Shown: positions 1 through 8,324 of the stretch, in pieces
How positions within the stretch are numbered: the stretch's first letter is position 1
How the letters are laid out: every line of letters begins with the position of its first letter
NCBI GenBank assembly: GCA_963782445.1
Contig: CAWAJM010000001.1
Coordinates: 2,790,001-2,854,000 of the forward strand
DNA length: 64,000 bases
Reading direction: 5' to 3'
Origin: ZC4RG20 sp963782445
GTDB lineage: Bacteria > Pseudomonadota > Gammaproteobacteria > Steroidobacterales > Rariloculaceae
The notes under the pieces: generated by a model
Seen by the model: the letters and a program-made list of their open reading frames with translations, nothing else
Database searches by the model: none
Told to the model about the DNA's origin: nothing
Made by a program: the position numbers and the translations under genes

Positions 1-164
1 CTGATCGATACCTCGAGCTTCCCGTCGCTATACAACGTCCATAGGCCACCGTGTTTCACGCAGAACGAGCACGTGCAGGCGCGCGCGAGAATCTCCACGG
101 GGTCCGGCGCCCAGACGAGTGCGAATGCGATATTGCCGCAATGGCAGCTGCCGTGAATTACCAT
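1..164 (-). CDS. GFA/CENP-V-fold zinc protein, C-terminally cut by window edge
   Basis: Reads leftward off the window, so only the first 54 residues are present. The start (MVIHGSCHCG) is followed by the CHCG motif at residues 7-10 and then a CTCSFC cluster near residues 34-39. These are the zinc-binding cysteines typical of the glutathione-dependent formaldehyde-activating (GFA) fold. Most family members have no proven substrate, so the enzyme name should not be taken literally. It is the first of three GFA-fold genes in this window (others at 6379-6816 and 51397-51828). The ATG at 162-164 is the only sensible start. Confidence 0.85.
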   Translation of the reverse strand, partial: MVIHGSCHCGNIAFALVWAPDPVEILARACTCSFCVKHGGLWTLYSDGKLEVSI

Positions 165-171
165 CTATGAA

Positions 172-297
172 TCACACCGTTCGCGCTCGGTTGCGCCTTG
201 GTATTCGTCCTGGCCGGGTATGCGAGTAGCGATACAGCTGAGAGACGACAAATGCGGCGAAAGCCGCCATGGCGAGCGGATAGGCCCACCCGCCCAT
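172..297 (-). CDS. possible small membrane protein (41 aa)
   Basis: A short open frame lies 8 bases downstream of the DUF6164 gene on the same strand and just before the GFA gene. From the ATG at 295-297 it encodes a Trp/Ala/Phe/Val-rich hydrophobic stretch of about 20 residues, then a basic tail rich in Arg, which would fit a single-pass inner-membrane protein by the positive-inside rule. There is no strong ribosome binding site and I do not recognise a family. It could equally be chance coding potential in GC-rich intergenic DNA. Confidence 0.25.
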   Translation of the reverse strand: MGGWAYPLAMAAFAAFVVSQLYRYSHTRPGRIPRRNRARTV

Positions 298-305
298 CGC
301 TCTAT

Positions 306-674
306 TCAATGCCGTTTCAGCAGGAGAAACGGAAGAACCAGCACGAACACCAGGAAGGCGATACCGATCAGTATGCCGATTGACAGCAACGGCTTCTCCG
401 TCACGGAGTCCCACGTCGATTTGACCCTTCCTTCCCGCTTCGCAGCCTGGTAGTCGGCCAGCGCTCTCTCTCGGCGTTGGCGCTGGTAGGCGCGCATGAG
501 CTGCTCGGCTTTGGGAAAGTCTTCGGCATGCCGGATCCAGAAGCCACCGCCCGAGACACCCCAGAAGCTCGGCTCCGTCTCGTAAAACGCAATACTTGCG
601 CGTTCGAGCAGCGCGCGGATCTCTTCAGCCTCGTCCGCAGGGACGGCGCGCAGATTCAGCAACAGCTTGGCCAT
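306..674 (-). CDS. DUF6164 family protein
   Basis: A 122-residue protein. The start is the ATG at 672-674, because the conserved N-terminus (MAKLLLNLR, then an E-rich helix) begins there; an upstream extension in the same frame has no family character. The soluble N-terminal half has the look of a signal-transducing PII-like or ACT-like fold, with YETEPSFWG and GGFWI motifs. It is followed by a charged helix and one C-terminal transmembrane segment at about residues 95-118, ending in KRH. This matches the widespread proteobacterial DUF6164 family of unknown function. It is probably anchored in the inner membrane with the globular part in the cytoplasm. Confidence 0.8.
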   Translation of the reverse strand: MAKLLLNLRAVPADEAEEIRALLERASIAFYETEPSFWGVSGGGFWIRHAEDFPKAEQLMRAYQRQRRERALADYQAAKREGRVKSTWDSVTEKPLLSIGILIGIAFLVFVLVLPFLLLKRH

Positions 675-790
675 GCATCGATGATACGACACGGCCGGCC
701 CCGAGCCCGTGCGCGGCGCAACGCGCCGCTCGAGCGCCGGCACGAGGCCGTCCGCCCCGTCTGTATGCTCGTCGACGAAGAAACCCCGAC

Positions 791-810
791 GCCCCGCAGG
801 AACGCGGGGC
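791..810 (-). terminator. candidate intrinsic terminator after the iorAB-like operon
   Basis: A 7-bp GC-only stem (791-797 pairing with 804-810) with a 6-base loop lies about 25 bases beyond the stop of the molybdenum hydroxylase large subunit. On the minus strand it is followed by a weak T-rich tract (GGGGTTTCTT). The position is right, but the U tract is interrupted, so it may be a Rho-dependent or attenuated site. Confidence 0.4.
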
Positions 811-833
811 TCGGGGGCCGACTCTCGAGAAGC

Positions 834-3080
834 CTACGCCTTGGTGAGCGTCAACCGGCCGATCGGCAGCCGCCGCACCCGCTGCCCGCAGGCTGCGTAG
901 ATCGCATTGCAGAGCGCGGGGATCACGGGCGGCAGCGCGGGCTCGCCGAGGCCCGTCGGCGGATTGTCGGTTCTGCGGAAATGGACCTCTACCGGCGGCG
1001 CGCGGTTGATCCGGAGCAGCGTATAGCTGTCGTAATTCGACTGCGCGGCGCGTCCGTTCTTGATGTTGACCTGCAGCGCAAGGGCCTGGCCGATGCCGTC
1101 GAGCGCGGCGCCCTGCACCTGGTTCTCGGCGCCGATGGGATTGACGATGTGGCTGCCCACGTCGACCGCGACCCAGACTTTGTCGATCTTGAGCGCGCCG
1201 CGGGCGCCGACGGTCGCCTTGACGACCTCGGCGAAGTAGCCCATGTGGCTGTAGTAGAACGCGACCCCCATGCCGGTGCCGCGCGGCAGCCTGTGCCGGT
1301 CGACCCAGCCGGACTTCTCGCGCACGAGCTCGAGCACGCCGCGCATGCGGCCCGTGTCGAAATTCGGCTGCGGCCCGTAGCGGTCGTCCTTCGAATCGAG
1401 TATCCGCGGCTCGCCCAGCAGATCGAGGCGGTACTGCAAAGGATCGCGGCCCGCGGCATGCGCGAGCTCGTCGATGAAGCTCTGGAACGCGAACGCGAGC
1501 CCGTTGCTCTCGGGCGCCCGGAGCGGCCCGGTCGGCACGCCCGACGGAATGAAGGACGCGGCGAATTCCATGTTGGCGACGAAGCGGGCCGGGAACTCGT
1601 CGGGGCCCGCGAACGCCGACGACGCGGGTTTACCGGCCGTGCCGAGCGTCACGAAATGGTCGCGGAAGGCAACGAGACCGCCCTTCCCGTCGAGACCGGC
1701 CTTGAAATAGTGGAAGCCGGCGGGGCGGTAGAAATCGTGGCGGAAATCGTCCGTGCGGTTCCACAGGAGCTTGACCGGCACGCCGGCGCGCTTCGAGATG
1801 GCCGCCGCCTCGACGGCATAGTCGCTCGCGCCGCGCCGGCCGAAGCCGCCGCCGCTGCGAGTCAAATGGATCGTGATGTCCTCGGGACGGATCCCGAGGG
1901 TGCGCGCGATGGTCGTCCGATTCGCTTCGGGAGCCTGCGTCGGCGCCCAGACCTCGATCTTGCCGTCCGCATAGGCCGCCGTGCAGTTCTGCGGCTCGAG
2001 CGTCGCATGCGCGAGGAAAGGATAGGCGTAATCGGCTTCGAGCACGTGCGCCGCACGGGCCAGCGCCTCGTCGACATTGCCGTCCTTGACGATATACGTC
2101 GCCGGCGCCTGCCGGCTCAGCCGCGCCGCCTCCGCGGCCAGCCGCGCGTCGCTCTCGTGGGCGGCACTGCCCTCGTCCCAGGTCACTTCGAGCTTGCTAC
2201 GCGCCTGCTCGGCGAGCCACCAGCTGTCGGCGACGATCGCGACGCCGTCCACGAGCCGGTCGAGCGGGCCCGTGGAGCCGACGGCGCCCTCGTTGCCTTT
2301 GATGATAAACGCGTCGACGACGCCGGGCTGCGACTTCACGGCGTCGACGTTCGCGTTGACGATCCTGCCGCCGAACACGGGGCACTTCGCGTAGATCGCG
2401 TACTTCATGCCCGGCACGGTCACGTCGATGCCGAACAAGGGTTTGCCCGCGACGACGAGCGGGCTGTCGACGCCCGGCACGGACGTGCCGATGATCTTGA
2501 AGTCCTTCGGGTCCTTGAGTCGGACGGAGGCGAGGGCCGGCGGCGTGAGCTTCGCGGCCGCCGGCGCGAGCTCGGCGTAGCCGAGCCTACGCCCGCTCGG
2601 CGCATGCGTGACGGTGCCCGAGCCCGTCCGGCACTCGCGGGCGGGCACGCCCCAGGTCTCGGCCGCGGCTCGGACCATCATCTCCCGCCCCGCCGCGCCG
2701 ACGCGGCGCAACGGCTCCCAGTTCAGCGGCGTCGCCGTGCTGCCGCCGGCGAACTGGGGCGCATACTTCGCGCCGTCGGCGAGCGCCTGCTCGGTCCGCA
2801 CGTCCTTCCAATCGACGTCGAATTCCTCGGCGATGAGCATCGGCAGCGACGTCTTGACGCCCTGCCCGATCTCGGGGTTCTTGGCCATGATCGTGACCAC
2901 GCCGTCCGGTGTGACGCGGATATAGGCATTGAGCACCGCGGCGCTCGACGCCGAGGCCTGCACGTTCGGCACGTAGAAGTCGAGCAGCAGCCCGCCGCCG
3001 GCGAGTGCGCTGGCTTTGAGAAAAGCACGTCGAGAGAAGTCGGAACTCGCCGCGCCGTCGAGTGTGGGTCTGGCAGCCAT
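834..3080 (-). CDS. xanthine-dehydrogenase-family molybdopterin subunit (isoquinoline 1-oxidoreductase beta-like)
   Basis: A 748-residue large subunit of a periplasmic molybdenum hydroxylase. The start at 3080 is chosen because it yields a twin-arginine signal (SRRAFLKAS, residues 16-24) followed by an AGGGLLL hydrophobic core; an upstream in-frame extension would overlap the partner gene. The Moco-binding region includes a GGGFGRR loop near the middle. The C-terminus has GLGEPALPP, where the Glu corresponds to the catalytic Glu of this family. The Tat signal, lack of FAD domain and 2Fe-2S partner match the IorB / aldehyde-dehydrogenase-like group, which oxidises N-heterocycles or aldehydes and passes electrons to the respiratory chain. 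The substrate cannot be read from sequence. It starts 1 base after the stop of the small subunit, so the two are translationally coupled. Confidence 0.88.
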   Translation of the reverse strand: MAARPTLDGAASSDFSRRAFLKASALAGGGLLLDFYVPNVQASASSAAVLNAYIRVTPDGVVTIMAKNPEIGQGVKTSLPMLIAEEFDVDWKDVRTEQALADGAKYAPQFAGGSTATPLNWEPLRRVGAAGREMMVRAAAETWGVPARECRTGSGTVTHAPSGRRLGYAELAPAAAKLTPPALASVRLKDPKDFKIIGTSVPGVDSPLVVAGKPLFGIDVTVPGMKYAIYAKCPVFGGRIVNANVDAVKSQPGVVDAFIIKGNEGAVGSTGPLDRLVDGVAIVADSWWLAEQARSKLEVTWDEGSAAHESDARLAAEAARLSRQAPATYIVKDGNVDEALARAAHVLEADYAYPFLAHATLEPQNCTAAYADGKIEVWAPTQAPEANRTTIARTLGIRPEDITIHLTRSGGGFGRRGASDYAVEAAAISKRAGVPVKLLWNRTDDFRHDFYRPAGFHYFKAGLDGKGGLVAFRDHFVTLGTAGKPASSAFAGPDEFPARFVANMEFAASFIPSGVPTGPLRAPESNGLAFAFQSFIDELAHAAGRDPLQYRLDLLGEPRILDSKDDRYGPQPNFDTGRMRGVLELVREKSGWVDRHRLPRGTGMGVAFYYSHMGYFAEVVKATVGARGALKIDKVWVAVDVGSHIVNPIGAENQVQGAALDGIGQALALQVNIKNGRAAQSNYDSYTLLRINRAPPVEVHFRRTDNPPTGLGEPALPPVIPALCNAIYAACGQRVRRLPIGRLTLTKA

Positions 3081-3081
3081 G

Positions 3082-3561
3082 TCAGCTCTCCCGCGTATCG
3101 GTGGTGGGCAGTCCGGCCGCGCGCTTGATCGCAGCGCGGATTCGCGTATAGGTCGCGCAGCGGCAGAGGTTGCCGGCCATCGCGGCATCGATGTCGGCAT
3201 CGGTGGGCCGCGGGGTCCTGGCGAGCAGCGAGGCCGCGGACATGATCTGGCCGGCCTGACAGTAGCCGCATTGCACGACATCGACGTCGAGCCAGGCCGC
3301 CTGCACCTTCCTTCCGAGCGGCGTCGAGCCGATGCCTTCGATCGTCGTGACGGCCGCATCGGCGACGCTCGACACGGGCGTCACGCACGAGCGCGTCGGC
3401 TTGCCGTCGACGTGGACCGTGCAGGCTCCGCACAGGCTCTCGCCGCAGCCGAACTTCGTGCCCTTGAGATCGAGCTCGTCGCGGAGCACCCAGACGAGCG
3501 GCGTCCGTGGATCGACGTCCACGCTGCGGCGCTCGCCATTGACCGTTAACGTATATTTCAT
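3082..3561 (-). CDS. 2Fe-2S subunit of molybdenum hydroxylase (isoquinoline 1-oxidoreductase alpha-like)
   Basis: A 159-residue electron-transfer subunit. The N-terminal plant-ferredoxin domain carries CGESLCGACTVHVDG and a further Cys (RSC) for the first 2Fe-2S cluster. The C-terminal helical domain has CGYCQAGQIM and NLCRC for the second cluster next to the molybdopterin. The ATG at 3561 gives the canonical MKYTLTVNG start; longer in-frame extensions are not family-like. The gene directly precedes the Tat-exported large subunit. The small subunit has no signal of its own, as expected for a partner that is co-exported after folding with the large subunit. The divergent gap to 3750 should hold the promoter. 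Confidence 0.9.
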   Translation of the reverse strand: MKYTLTVNGERRSVDVDPRTPLVWVLRDELDLKGTKFGCGESLCGACTVHVDGKPTRSCVTPVSSVADAAVTTIEGIGSTPLGRKVQAAWLDVDVVQCGYCQAGQIMSAASLLARTPRPTDADIDAAMAGNLCRCATYTRIRAAIKRAAGLPTTDTRES

Positions 3562-3749
3562 TTTTGCATCCCGGATGGAAGGTGGCGTCGGACAGCTGCG
3601 GATATGGTAACGCTCCGAACGGCTCGCTGCATGCCGGTTAGGACCAAGGGCCGATGGCACTGCGAAAATCCCTGGCCTAGGTTCCAAGGGCAAGGCAGCC
3701 GATCCTCGAAGGGGATCGGTCGATCGATCCGCCAAGGAGTATTTCGACC

Positions 3750-4583
3750 ATGCGCCGAGCGAGCCGATGCTTTCGAGGGACGCCGATATTACTTTGCCTG
3801 CTGGCGACGGCGCCGGCCGCCTGGGCGCAGGGCGGCGCCAACAATGGGAGCGATGAGTCGGCCGACCTGGCAAAGAAGCTGAGTAATCCGGTTTCGGATC
3901 TCGTGAGCGTCCCGTTTCAGTTCAACTGGGCGCAGGGAGTGGGCCCGGACAACGACTCGCGCTTCCTACTCAACATCCAGCCGGTGATGCCGTTCCGGCT
4001 CAATCAGGACTGGAATCTGATTTCCCGCGTCATCGTGCCGGTTTTGGGTCAGCCTGCGCTGACGCCGGGCGGCTCGGCGGCGAGCGGGGTCGGCGACATC
4101 CTGGGCTCGTTCTTCTTCTCGCCGAAGAAGGGCAACCTCATCTGGGGCCTCGGTCCCGCGTTTTCCCTGCCGTCGACGAGCGAGCCGACGCTCGGCACGG
4201 GCAAATGGTCGGCCGGCCCGACGGCCGTCATCCTCAAGCAGTCGGGGCCCTGGACCTACGGGATCCTCGTGAACCAGCTGTGGTCCTTCGCGGGCAGCGG
4301 CGATCGCGCCGATGTGAGCCAGGGCTTCTTTCAGCCGTTTCTGACCCATACCAACGCGAAGGCGTTCACGATCGGCGTCAACAGCGAGAGCGTCGCCAAC
4401 TGGAAGGCGGACAGCGGCGAGAAGTGGACGGTCCCGATCAACTTCTTCGTCTCCAAGGTGCTGTCCTTCGGTCCTTTCAAGGCCTCGTACCAGGGCGGCT
4501 TCGGCTATTATGTCGAGAAGCCGACCGGAGGGCCCGACTGGCAGCTGCGGGCAACGATCACGCTGCTTCTGCCGAGCGGCTGA
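3750..4583 (+). CDS. outer-membrane beta-barrel protein, unknown function
   Basis: A 277-residue exported protein. The signal peptide (MRRASRCF..., hydrophobic PILLCLLATAPAA, cleavage after AWA) is preceded by an AAGGAG ribosome binding site 11 bases upstream. The mature part has alternating hydrophobic/aromatic strands (VPFQFNW, FLLNIQPVMPF, SFFFSP, WGLGPAFSLP, YGILVNQLWSF) and ends with a beta strand (ATITLLLPSG). This resembles barrel proteins commonly labelled transporter or MetA-pathway-of-phenol-degradation family. It is divergent from the molybdenum hydroxylase operon and could share its regulation, but no substrate can be assigned. Confidence 0.7.
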   Translation: MRRASRCFRGTPILLCLLATAPAAWAQGGANNGSDESADLAKKLSNPVSDLVSVPFQFNWAQGVGPDNDSRFLLNIQPVMPFRLNQDWNLISRVIVPVLGQPALTPGGSAASGVGDILGSFFFSPKKGNLIWGLGPAFSLPSTSEPTLGTGKWSAGPTAVILKQSGPWTYGILVNQLWSFAGSGDRADVSQGFFQPFLTHTNAKAFTIGVNSESVANWKADSGEKWTVPINFFVSKVLSFGPFKASYQGGFGYYVEKPTGGPDWQLRATITLLLPSG

Positions 4584-4606
4584 CCGGCAACCGGCCTGCA
4601 GGGCGC

Positions 4607-5332
4607 CTAGTCGCGCACGCGCGCCGCGCCCGCCGAGGCCAGAAAATGCAGCGCGGCGTAGCCGAGCATGAGCCCGACGCCGAACAGAACGGTCACCACA
4701 CACGTGTGCAGGTGGGCACGCGCGTGCAGGAAGAAGCCTGCGATGGAACCGAACAGGCCCAGCGGGTCCGTCACCACGTCCCAGCTGTTCCAGCGCATGA
4801 CGCGCCCCAGATAGACGCCGAAACCCGAGAGCATGAGCGTGCTGCCGGCCGTCAACCAGCCGGCCGGGACGCCGTACCTGTCCTCGACGAGCTGATGGAT
4901 GTCGAGCAGCGAGAGGTATCCGAGCAGCAGACCCGCCGCAGCGCAGGACAAGAGCGTCCCGAGGTCGTACCAGAAGACGGGTCCCGTGGGCGCCGACAGG
5001 TGAACCAGATCCGTGACGATATAGGGGGCGTTCGGCAGAAACACCAGCCACAGGGCGAACACCATGCCCTGAGCCCAGCGGGGCGCGCCGCGGCCGTGCA
5101 TGGTCTTGAGCGCCCTCGAGCTGGCGAGCGGCACGGAGGCCAGAAATAGATTCCAGACCAGAAACAGCATGTGCGGCGAATCCGTGCGCAGCACGCGCGC
5201 GACGATGAGGCCCAGGCACCAGGCGACCATGAGCGCCGACAAGGCCAGCCCTCGCGTCTCGAGACCGCTCGGCATTTTCCCTGGAGCAAGCATCGTTCCC
5301 TCGTCGTCTCGGCCGCAAGCGACGAGTCGCAT
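4607..5332 (-). CDS. DUF1361 integral membrane protein
   Basis: A 241-residue inner-membrane protein with six or seven predicted transmembrane segments. It shows hallmark DUF1361 stretches LVWNLFLASVPL and LVFLPNAPYIVTDL near the middle, and a conserved WNSWD in a loop. The ATG at 5330-5332 overlaps the TGA of the upstream DUF4159 gene by one base (TGATG), indicating translational coupling; an alternative start is 5293. The family has no established function. Coupling with a DUF4159 protein is inference for a shared role in the envelope. Confidence 0.82.
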   Translation of the reverse strand: MRLVACGRDDEGTMLAPGKMPSGLETRGLALSALMVAWCLGLIVARVLRTDSPHMLFLVWNLFLASVPLASSRALKTMHGRGAPRWAQGMVFALWLVFLPNAPYIVTDLVHLSAPTGPVFWYDLGTLLSCAAAGLLLGYLSLLDIHQLVEDRYGVPAGWLTAGSTLMLSGFGVYLGRVMRWNSWDVVTDPLGLFGSIAGFFLHARAHLHTCVVTVLFGVGLMLGYAALHFLASAGAARVRD

Positions 5333-6216
5333 CAATGCGTCATGGAATACAGAATGTAATTGAAGAAGATCGTCATGCCCATGGCGGAATACTTCTCGGG
5401 ATATTTCGGATTATCCGCATTCTCGACCGAGTCTCCGAGATCCATGTCGTGGCAGATGGCGACCATGATCCGGCCCTTGTCGTCGTAGATGGCGCGCCAG
5501 TGGGGCACGACGCCGTCCTTCTCGTAGGTGCGGCCCGAGTCGAGAAACTGGGCGCCCGGAATCTGAATGCGGTGCGTCAGGTCGCGATAGATGTGGAAGA
5601 TCGGGTCGCTGTCGGGAATATCGACGATCGGCCGGTTCGGAAACACTCGCCGCATGCTCGCAACGAACACGGACCACTCCTGGGTGCCGTGGAAGTCGTC
5701 GACCATGAGGAAGCCGCCGCGCAGCAGGTACTCGCGCAGCTTGGCGGCCTGCGCGAGCGTCAGGTCCCAATGGCCGACCTCCACCGCGTAGAGCCAAGGC
5801 CAATTGAAAACGTCGTCGCCGTCGTTGAGGTTGACGGGCTGCTCGACCGGGCGCGCGTCGATGCTCGTGAGCCGCTCGACCATGGCGGCCAGATGGCGGT
5901 CCGCGCGGGGGTAATCCATCGTCCAGCCTGTTCCGCCTTCGCGCCAGTCGCCCGCGAGCAAGCCGTGCCCGTCATAGCCCGCGGGAATCGTCGGGTACAT
6001 GAGGCGCGCGAACACCCACTCGGCCGGCCGATCGTAGTCAGGCGGAAGCGGGAAGTTGTAGTACTCCACGCCCGGATACTGGCGGAAGGGCCGCGGGAGC
6101 GTCGGATCGGGCTTGGTCGCGGCAATGAGCAGCAGCGCGAGCGGCAGGACCGCGAGCGCGCGGAGCCCTCGGGGGCGACCCGGCGCCGGCAAAGACGAGC
6201 GGGGACATTCGGCCAT
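5332..6216 (-). CDS. DUF4159 domain protein, exported
   Basis: A 294-residue protein. The ATG at 6216 is chosen because it precedes an arginine-rich n-region and a hydrophobic core (LAVLPLALLLIAAT), a likely signal peptide or signal anchor. The body contains typical DUF4159 segments: YNFPLPPDYDRPAEWVFARL, YPRADRHL, LREYLLRGGFLMVDDFHG, VFPNRPIVDIP, and YSAMGMTIFFNYILYSMTH at the end. DUF4159 proteins have a class-I glutamine-amidotransferase-like Rossmann fold and often accompany large membrane proteins or MoxR/DUF58 clusters, but no activity is established. The stop overlaps the start of the DUF1361 gene. Confidence 0.85.
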   Translation of the reverse strand: MAECPRSSLPAPGRPRGLRALAVLPLALLLIAATKPDPTLPRPFRQYPGVEYYNFPLPPDYDRPAEWVFARLMYPTIPAGYDGHGLLAGDWREGGTGWTMDYPRADRHLAAMVERLTSIDARPVEQPVNLNDGDDVFNWPWLYAVEVGHWDLTLAQAAKLREYLLRGGFLMVDDFHGTQEWSVFVASMRRVFPNRPIVDIPDSDPIFHIYRDLTHRIQIPGAQFLDSGRTYEKDGVVPHWRAIYDDKGRIMVAICHDMDLGDSVENADNPKYPEKYSAMGMTIFFNYILYSMTH

Positions 6217-6378
6217 CGTCACGGCCCTCCGGCCGAGTGTTCGGCGTATTGTACGCCCCGGCCGGCACCCGCACGCGCGCCGGCCCGGGCCGAGCTCGCG
6301 CAGGCGCCCGAGCAGCCCGCGTCGGCCCCTTCGCAACGCGAGGCGCTGCGAAGGGGCGCCGGGGCTCGGTGCGAGCCC

Positions 6379-6816
6379 TCAGGCCGAAGCCGGCCAGACG
6401 AAGTCCTCCCGGAGGCCTTCGCAAACGGGCAGGCCGTCGGAGGGGCGCGGAACTCCCGTGGAGGGATCGTAGAACGCATGGTACGTCGCCGGCAGGTTAG
6501 CGGCCTCGTACCCCATGAGATTCGGGACGATCACGCGAATCCTATGCTGCTTGTCGTCCAGCATGATCGGCTTGCCGCAGGTTGCGCAGGTGCACAGCTC
6601 GAGCGGGCCGTTCGGGTTCTGGTCGTTGAACGGCTGGCGCTTGAGATTCGCGGCGTTGTCGACCTTGAGGTCCCCATGGTTGAAGAACACGACATGCGTC
6701 GTGGGTTGTCCTGTCACCCGCTTGCAGACCGAGCAGTGGCAGGTGTGATTGTCGATCGGGTCGTTGTCCGAATACGTGTGGACATGCTCGCAGCCCCCGG
6801 CGTATTTGTGCTCCAT
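6379..6816 (-). CDS. GFA/CENP-V-fold zinc protein
   Basis: A 145-residue protein with zinc-binding cysteines arranged as C9, a CHCSVC cluster at 26-31 and CTCATCGK near residue 93, the usual GFA layout. The first motif departs from the usual CxCG (GGCEHVH), so one metal site may be remodelled with histidines. Members of this fold include S-(hydroxymethyl)glutathione synthase, but most are uncharacterised. It is a single gene with no clear operon partner. The start at 6816 is consistent with the family length. Confidence 0.82.
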   Translation of the reverse strand: MEHKYAGGCEHVHTYSDNDPIDNHTCHCSVCKRVTGQPTTHVVFFNHGDLKVDNAANLKRQPFNDQNPNGPLELCTCATCGKPIMLDDKQHRIRVIVPNLMGYEAANLPATYHAFYDPSTGVPRPSDGLPVCEGLREDFVWPASA

Positions 6817-6902
6817 CTAGCCTTCCTTCTTGGTTGAGTTACGTTCGCGCGCCGGCGCCGGCGCCGGCGGCGCGGCTCCATATTACCGAAAAACGGCGGG
6901 CT

Positions 6903-7463
6903 TCAGACGTTGCGCCGTTGCGGTCGATTCGAACCCGAATCGGAGCGGGGGCGATCCGACTTGATTACACTGATCATGCCGTCGGATTCGATATACGCGG
7001 CACGCACTTCGTCGAGGTCCGCGACACCATGGGCGCGCAGCTCGCCCATGAGCTCCTCCTCCGTGATCCTTTCCTGCTTCAGATGCTTGGGCAGCATCCG
7101 GCCGTGGGCGACGAGTTGGACGCGCCCGGGCCGCAACAGCGGCCGCAGAAACGAAAACCGGAACGCAAGATAGTCGAGGACGTAGCTCCAGGCCACGATC
7201 GTGAACACGAGGACAAGACCGGCAGGGACGGACTTGTAACTGCCGGCCATGCCGTTCTGGGCCGCATCGGCAAGCAGCACGATGACGAGCATGTCCGTAA
7301 TGCCCAGGGCGCCTGCCTCCCGCTTGACGATGAAGCGCAGCATGAAGTAGAGCCCGAGGTACATGACCGTGCCGCGAACGAAAATCTCGACCAGAGACGT
7401 TGTCGGCGTAAAAGTCGTGGACCAATCCAATGCGGCAGTCCCTCCTTCGTCGGCAGAAAGCAA
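6903..7463 (-). CDS. DUF421 (YetF-like) membrane protein
   Basis: A 186-residue protein with two or three transmembrane helices in the first 95 residues (GTVMYLGLYFMLRFIVKRE, ITDMLVIVLLADAAQN, GLVLVFTIVAWSYVLDYLAFRF), followed by a cytoplasmic domain with VAHGRMLPKHLKQERITEEELMGELR. This is the DUF421/YetF arrangement. The conserved GITDMLVIVLLADAAQNGM loop is present. Function is not established; relatives are linked with envelope stress and spore membranes. It is transcribed divergently from the PIN-domain gene at 7533. Confidence 0.85.
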   Translation of the reverse strand: MLSADEGGTAALDWSTTFTPTTSLVEIFVRGTVMYLGLYFMLRFIVKREAGALGITDMLVIVLLADAAQNGMAGSYKSVPAGLVLVFTIVAWSYVLDYLAFRFSFLRPLLRPGRVQLVAHGRMLPKHLKQERITEEELMGELRAHGVADLDEVRAAYIESDGMISVIKSDRPRSDSGSNRPQRRNV

Positions 7464-7532
7464 ATTGCGTGCCGCGGGTCCGGACGCGGCGGCCCGGTGC
7501 TAGCATGGGCTTCGGACCGCAGCACCGAACCG

Positions 7533-8075
7533 ATGATCACGGCACGAGACGACGCTGAAGACACGGATTCCCCGGGCGCCGCGCTCGTGGCCGCCGATGC
7601 GAGTCCGCTGATCGTCCTGGCCGCGGCTGAGTGCCTGGACCTCCTTCGCGCTCTGTTCGGCACGGTCGTCGTCACGCGCGCCGTGGTGGACGAGGTCATG
7701 GCCGGTGACTTGCGGCCCGGGCAAGCCGAGGTTTCGGCGGCCATGCGTGCGGGCTGGCTGCGCGTCGCCCCGACGCCCCTGGCCACCTGGAGGCTGTCCG
7801 GCCTCGACCCAGGCGAAGCCAGCACCCTCGCGCTCGTCTCCGAGCATGCCGGTTCCGCCCTCGTGCTCATGGACGACGCGCTCGGGCGGGAACGAGCCGC
7901 CGCGCTCGGCATCGAGGCCTGGGACGTTGCGGACGTGCTGCTGCGCGCGAAGCGGGAGGGGCTCGTCGCGCGCATCGGCCCGGCGCTGACCCGGCTCGAG
8001 CGCAAAGGCTTCGTGCTGCCCGAGCCGCGCCGGCGGGCGGCCCTGGCCGGCGAGGCTGCGGACGCTGCCCCGTAA
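7533..8075 (+). CDS. PIN-domain protein, DUF3368 type (VapC-like), apparently orphan
   Basis: A 180-residue protein. The ADASPLIVLA motif near residue 22 supplies the first catalytic Asp, VVDEVMAGD an acidic residue, LDPGEASTLAL the conserved Glu, and LVLMDDALGRERAAALG the final acidic pair plus the helix typical of DUF3368. These are the metal-binding positions of PIN ribonucleases. Family members are usually the toxin half of a pair with a UPF0175-type antitoxin. Here the 70 bases upstream hold only the divergent DUF421 promoter region and no antitoxin is visible on either side. The start at 7533 is the ATG nearest the domain; the N-terminal 15 residues are not conserved. Confidence 0.72.
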   Translation: MITARDDAEDTDSPGAALVAADASPLIVLAAAECLDLLRALFGTVVVTRAVVDEVMAGDLRPGQAEVSAAMRAGWLRVAPTPLATWRLSGLDPGEASTLALVSEHAGSALVLMDDALGRERAAALGIEAWDVADVLLRAKREGLVARIGPALTRLERKGFVLPEPRRRAALAGEAADAAP

Positions 8076-8324
8076 CGCCGCGCCGCCCCGAGCGCCCCCT
8101 CCCCCACATTCAAATACTTGGACGAGTTTCCCAAGTCGATACGGCCAAGACGATGGAGCATCCCGCAACCGGAAGGAAATGCCCGCATGGCGCCCCGCAG
8201 GCGCCGGACGGCAGGCTGGCATCGACCTTGCAGCGCGTACGACTACCCATCGCCGTCGGTAGCGAGCCGCGCTGAATGCGCGCTCAGGGGCGGTGCGGCA
8301 CAAGACTCGGGAGGCAAGCTACAC

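Noticed and set aside
477..3128. Long open frame on the plus strand antisense to the molybdenum hydroxylase large subunit
   Set aside because: High GC creates long antisense frames. The composition (Arg/Ala/Gly/Asp-rich without motifs) is that of a shadow, and the minus-strand gene has full family motifs. The same applies to long frames opposite PilY1, the PilW region, the exporter ATPase and PanB.
8118..8324. N-terminal extension of the glycosyltransferase from an upstream ATG
   Set aside because: The extra 69 residues are Arg/Pro-rich without family similarity, whereas the GTG at 8325 has a good ribosome binding site and starts exactly at the nucleotide-fold strand.
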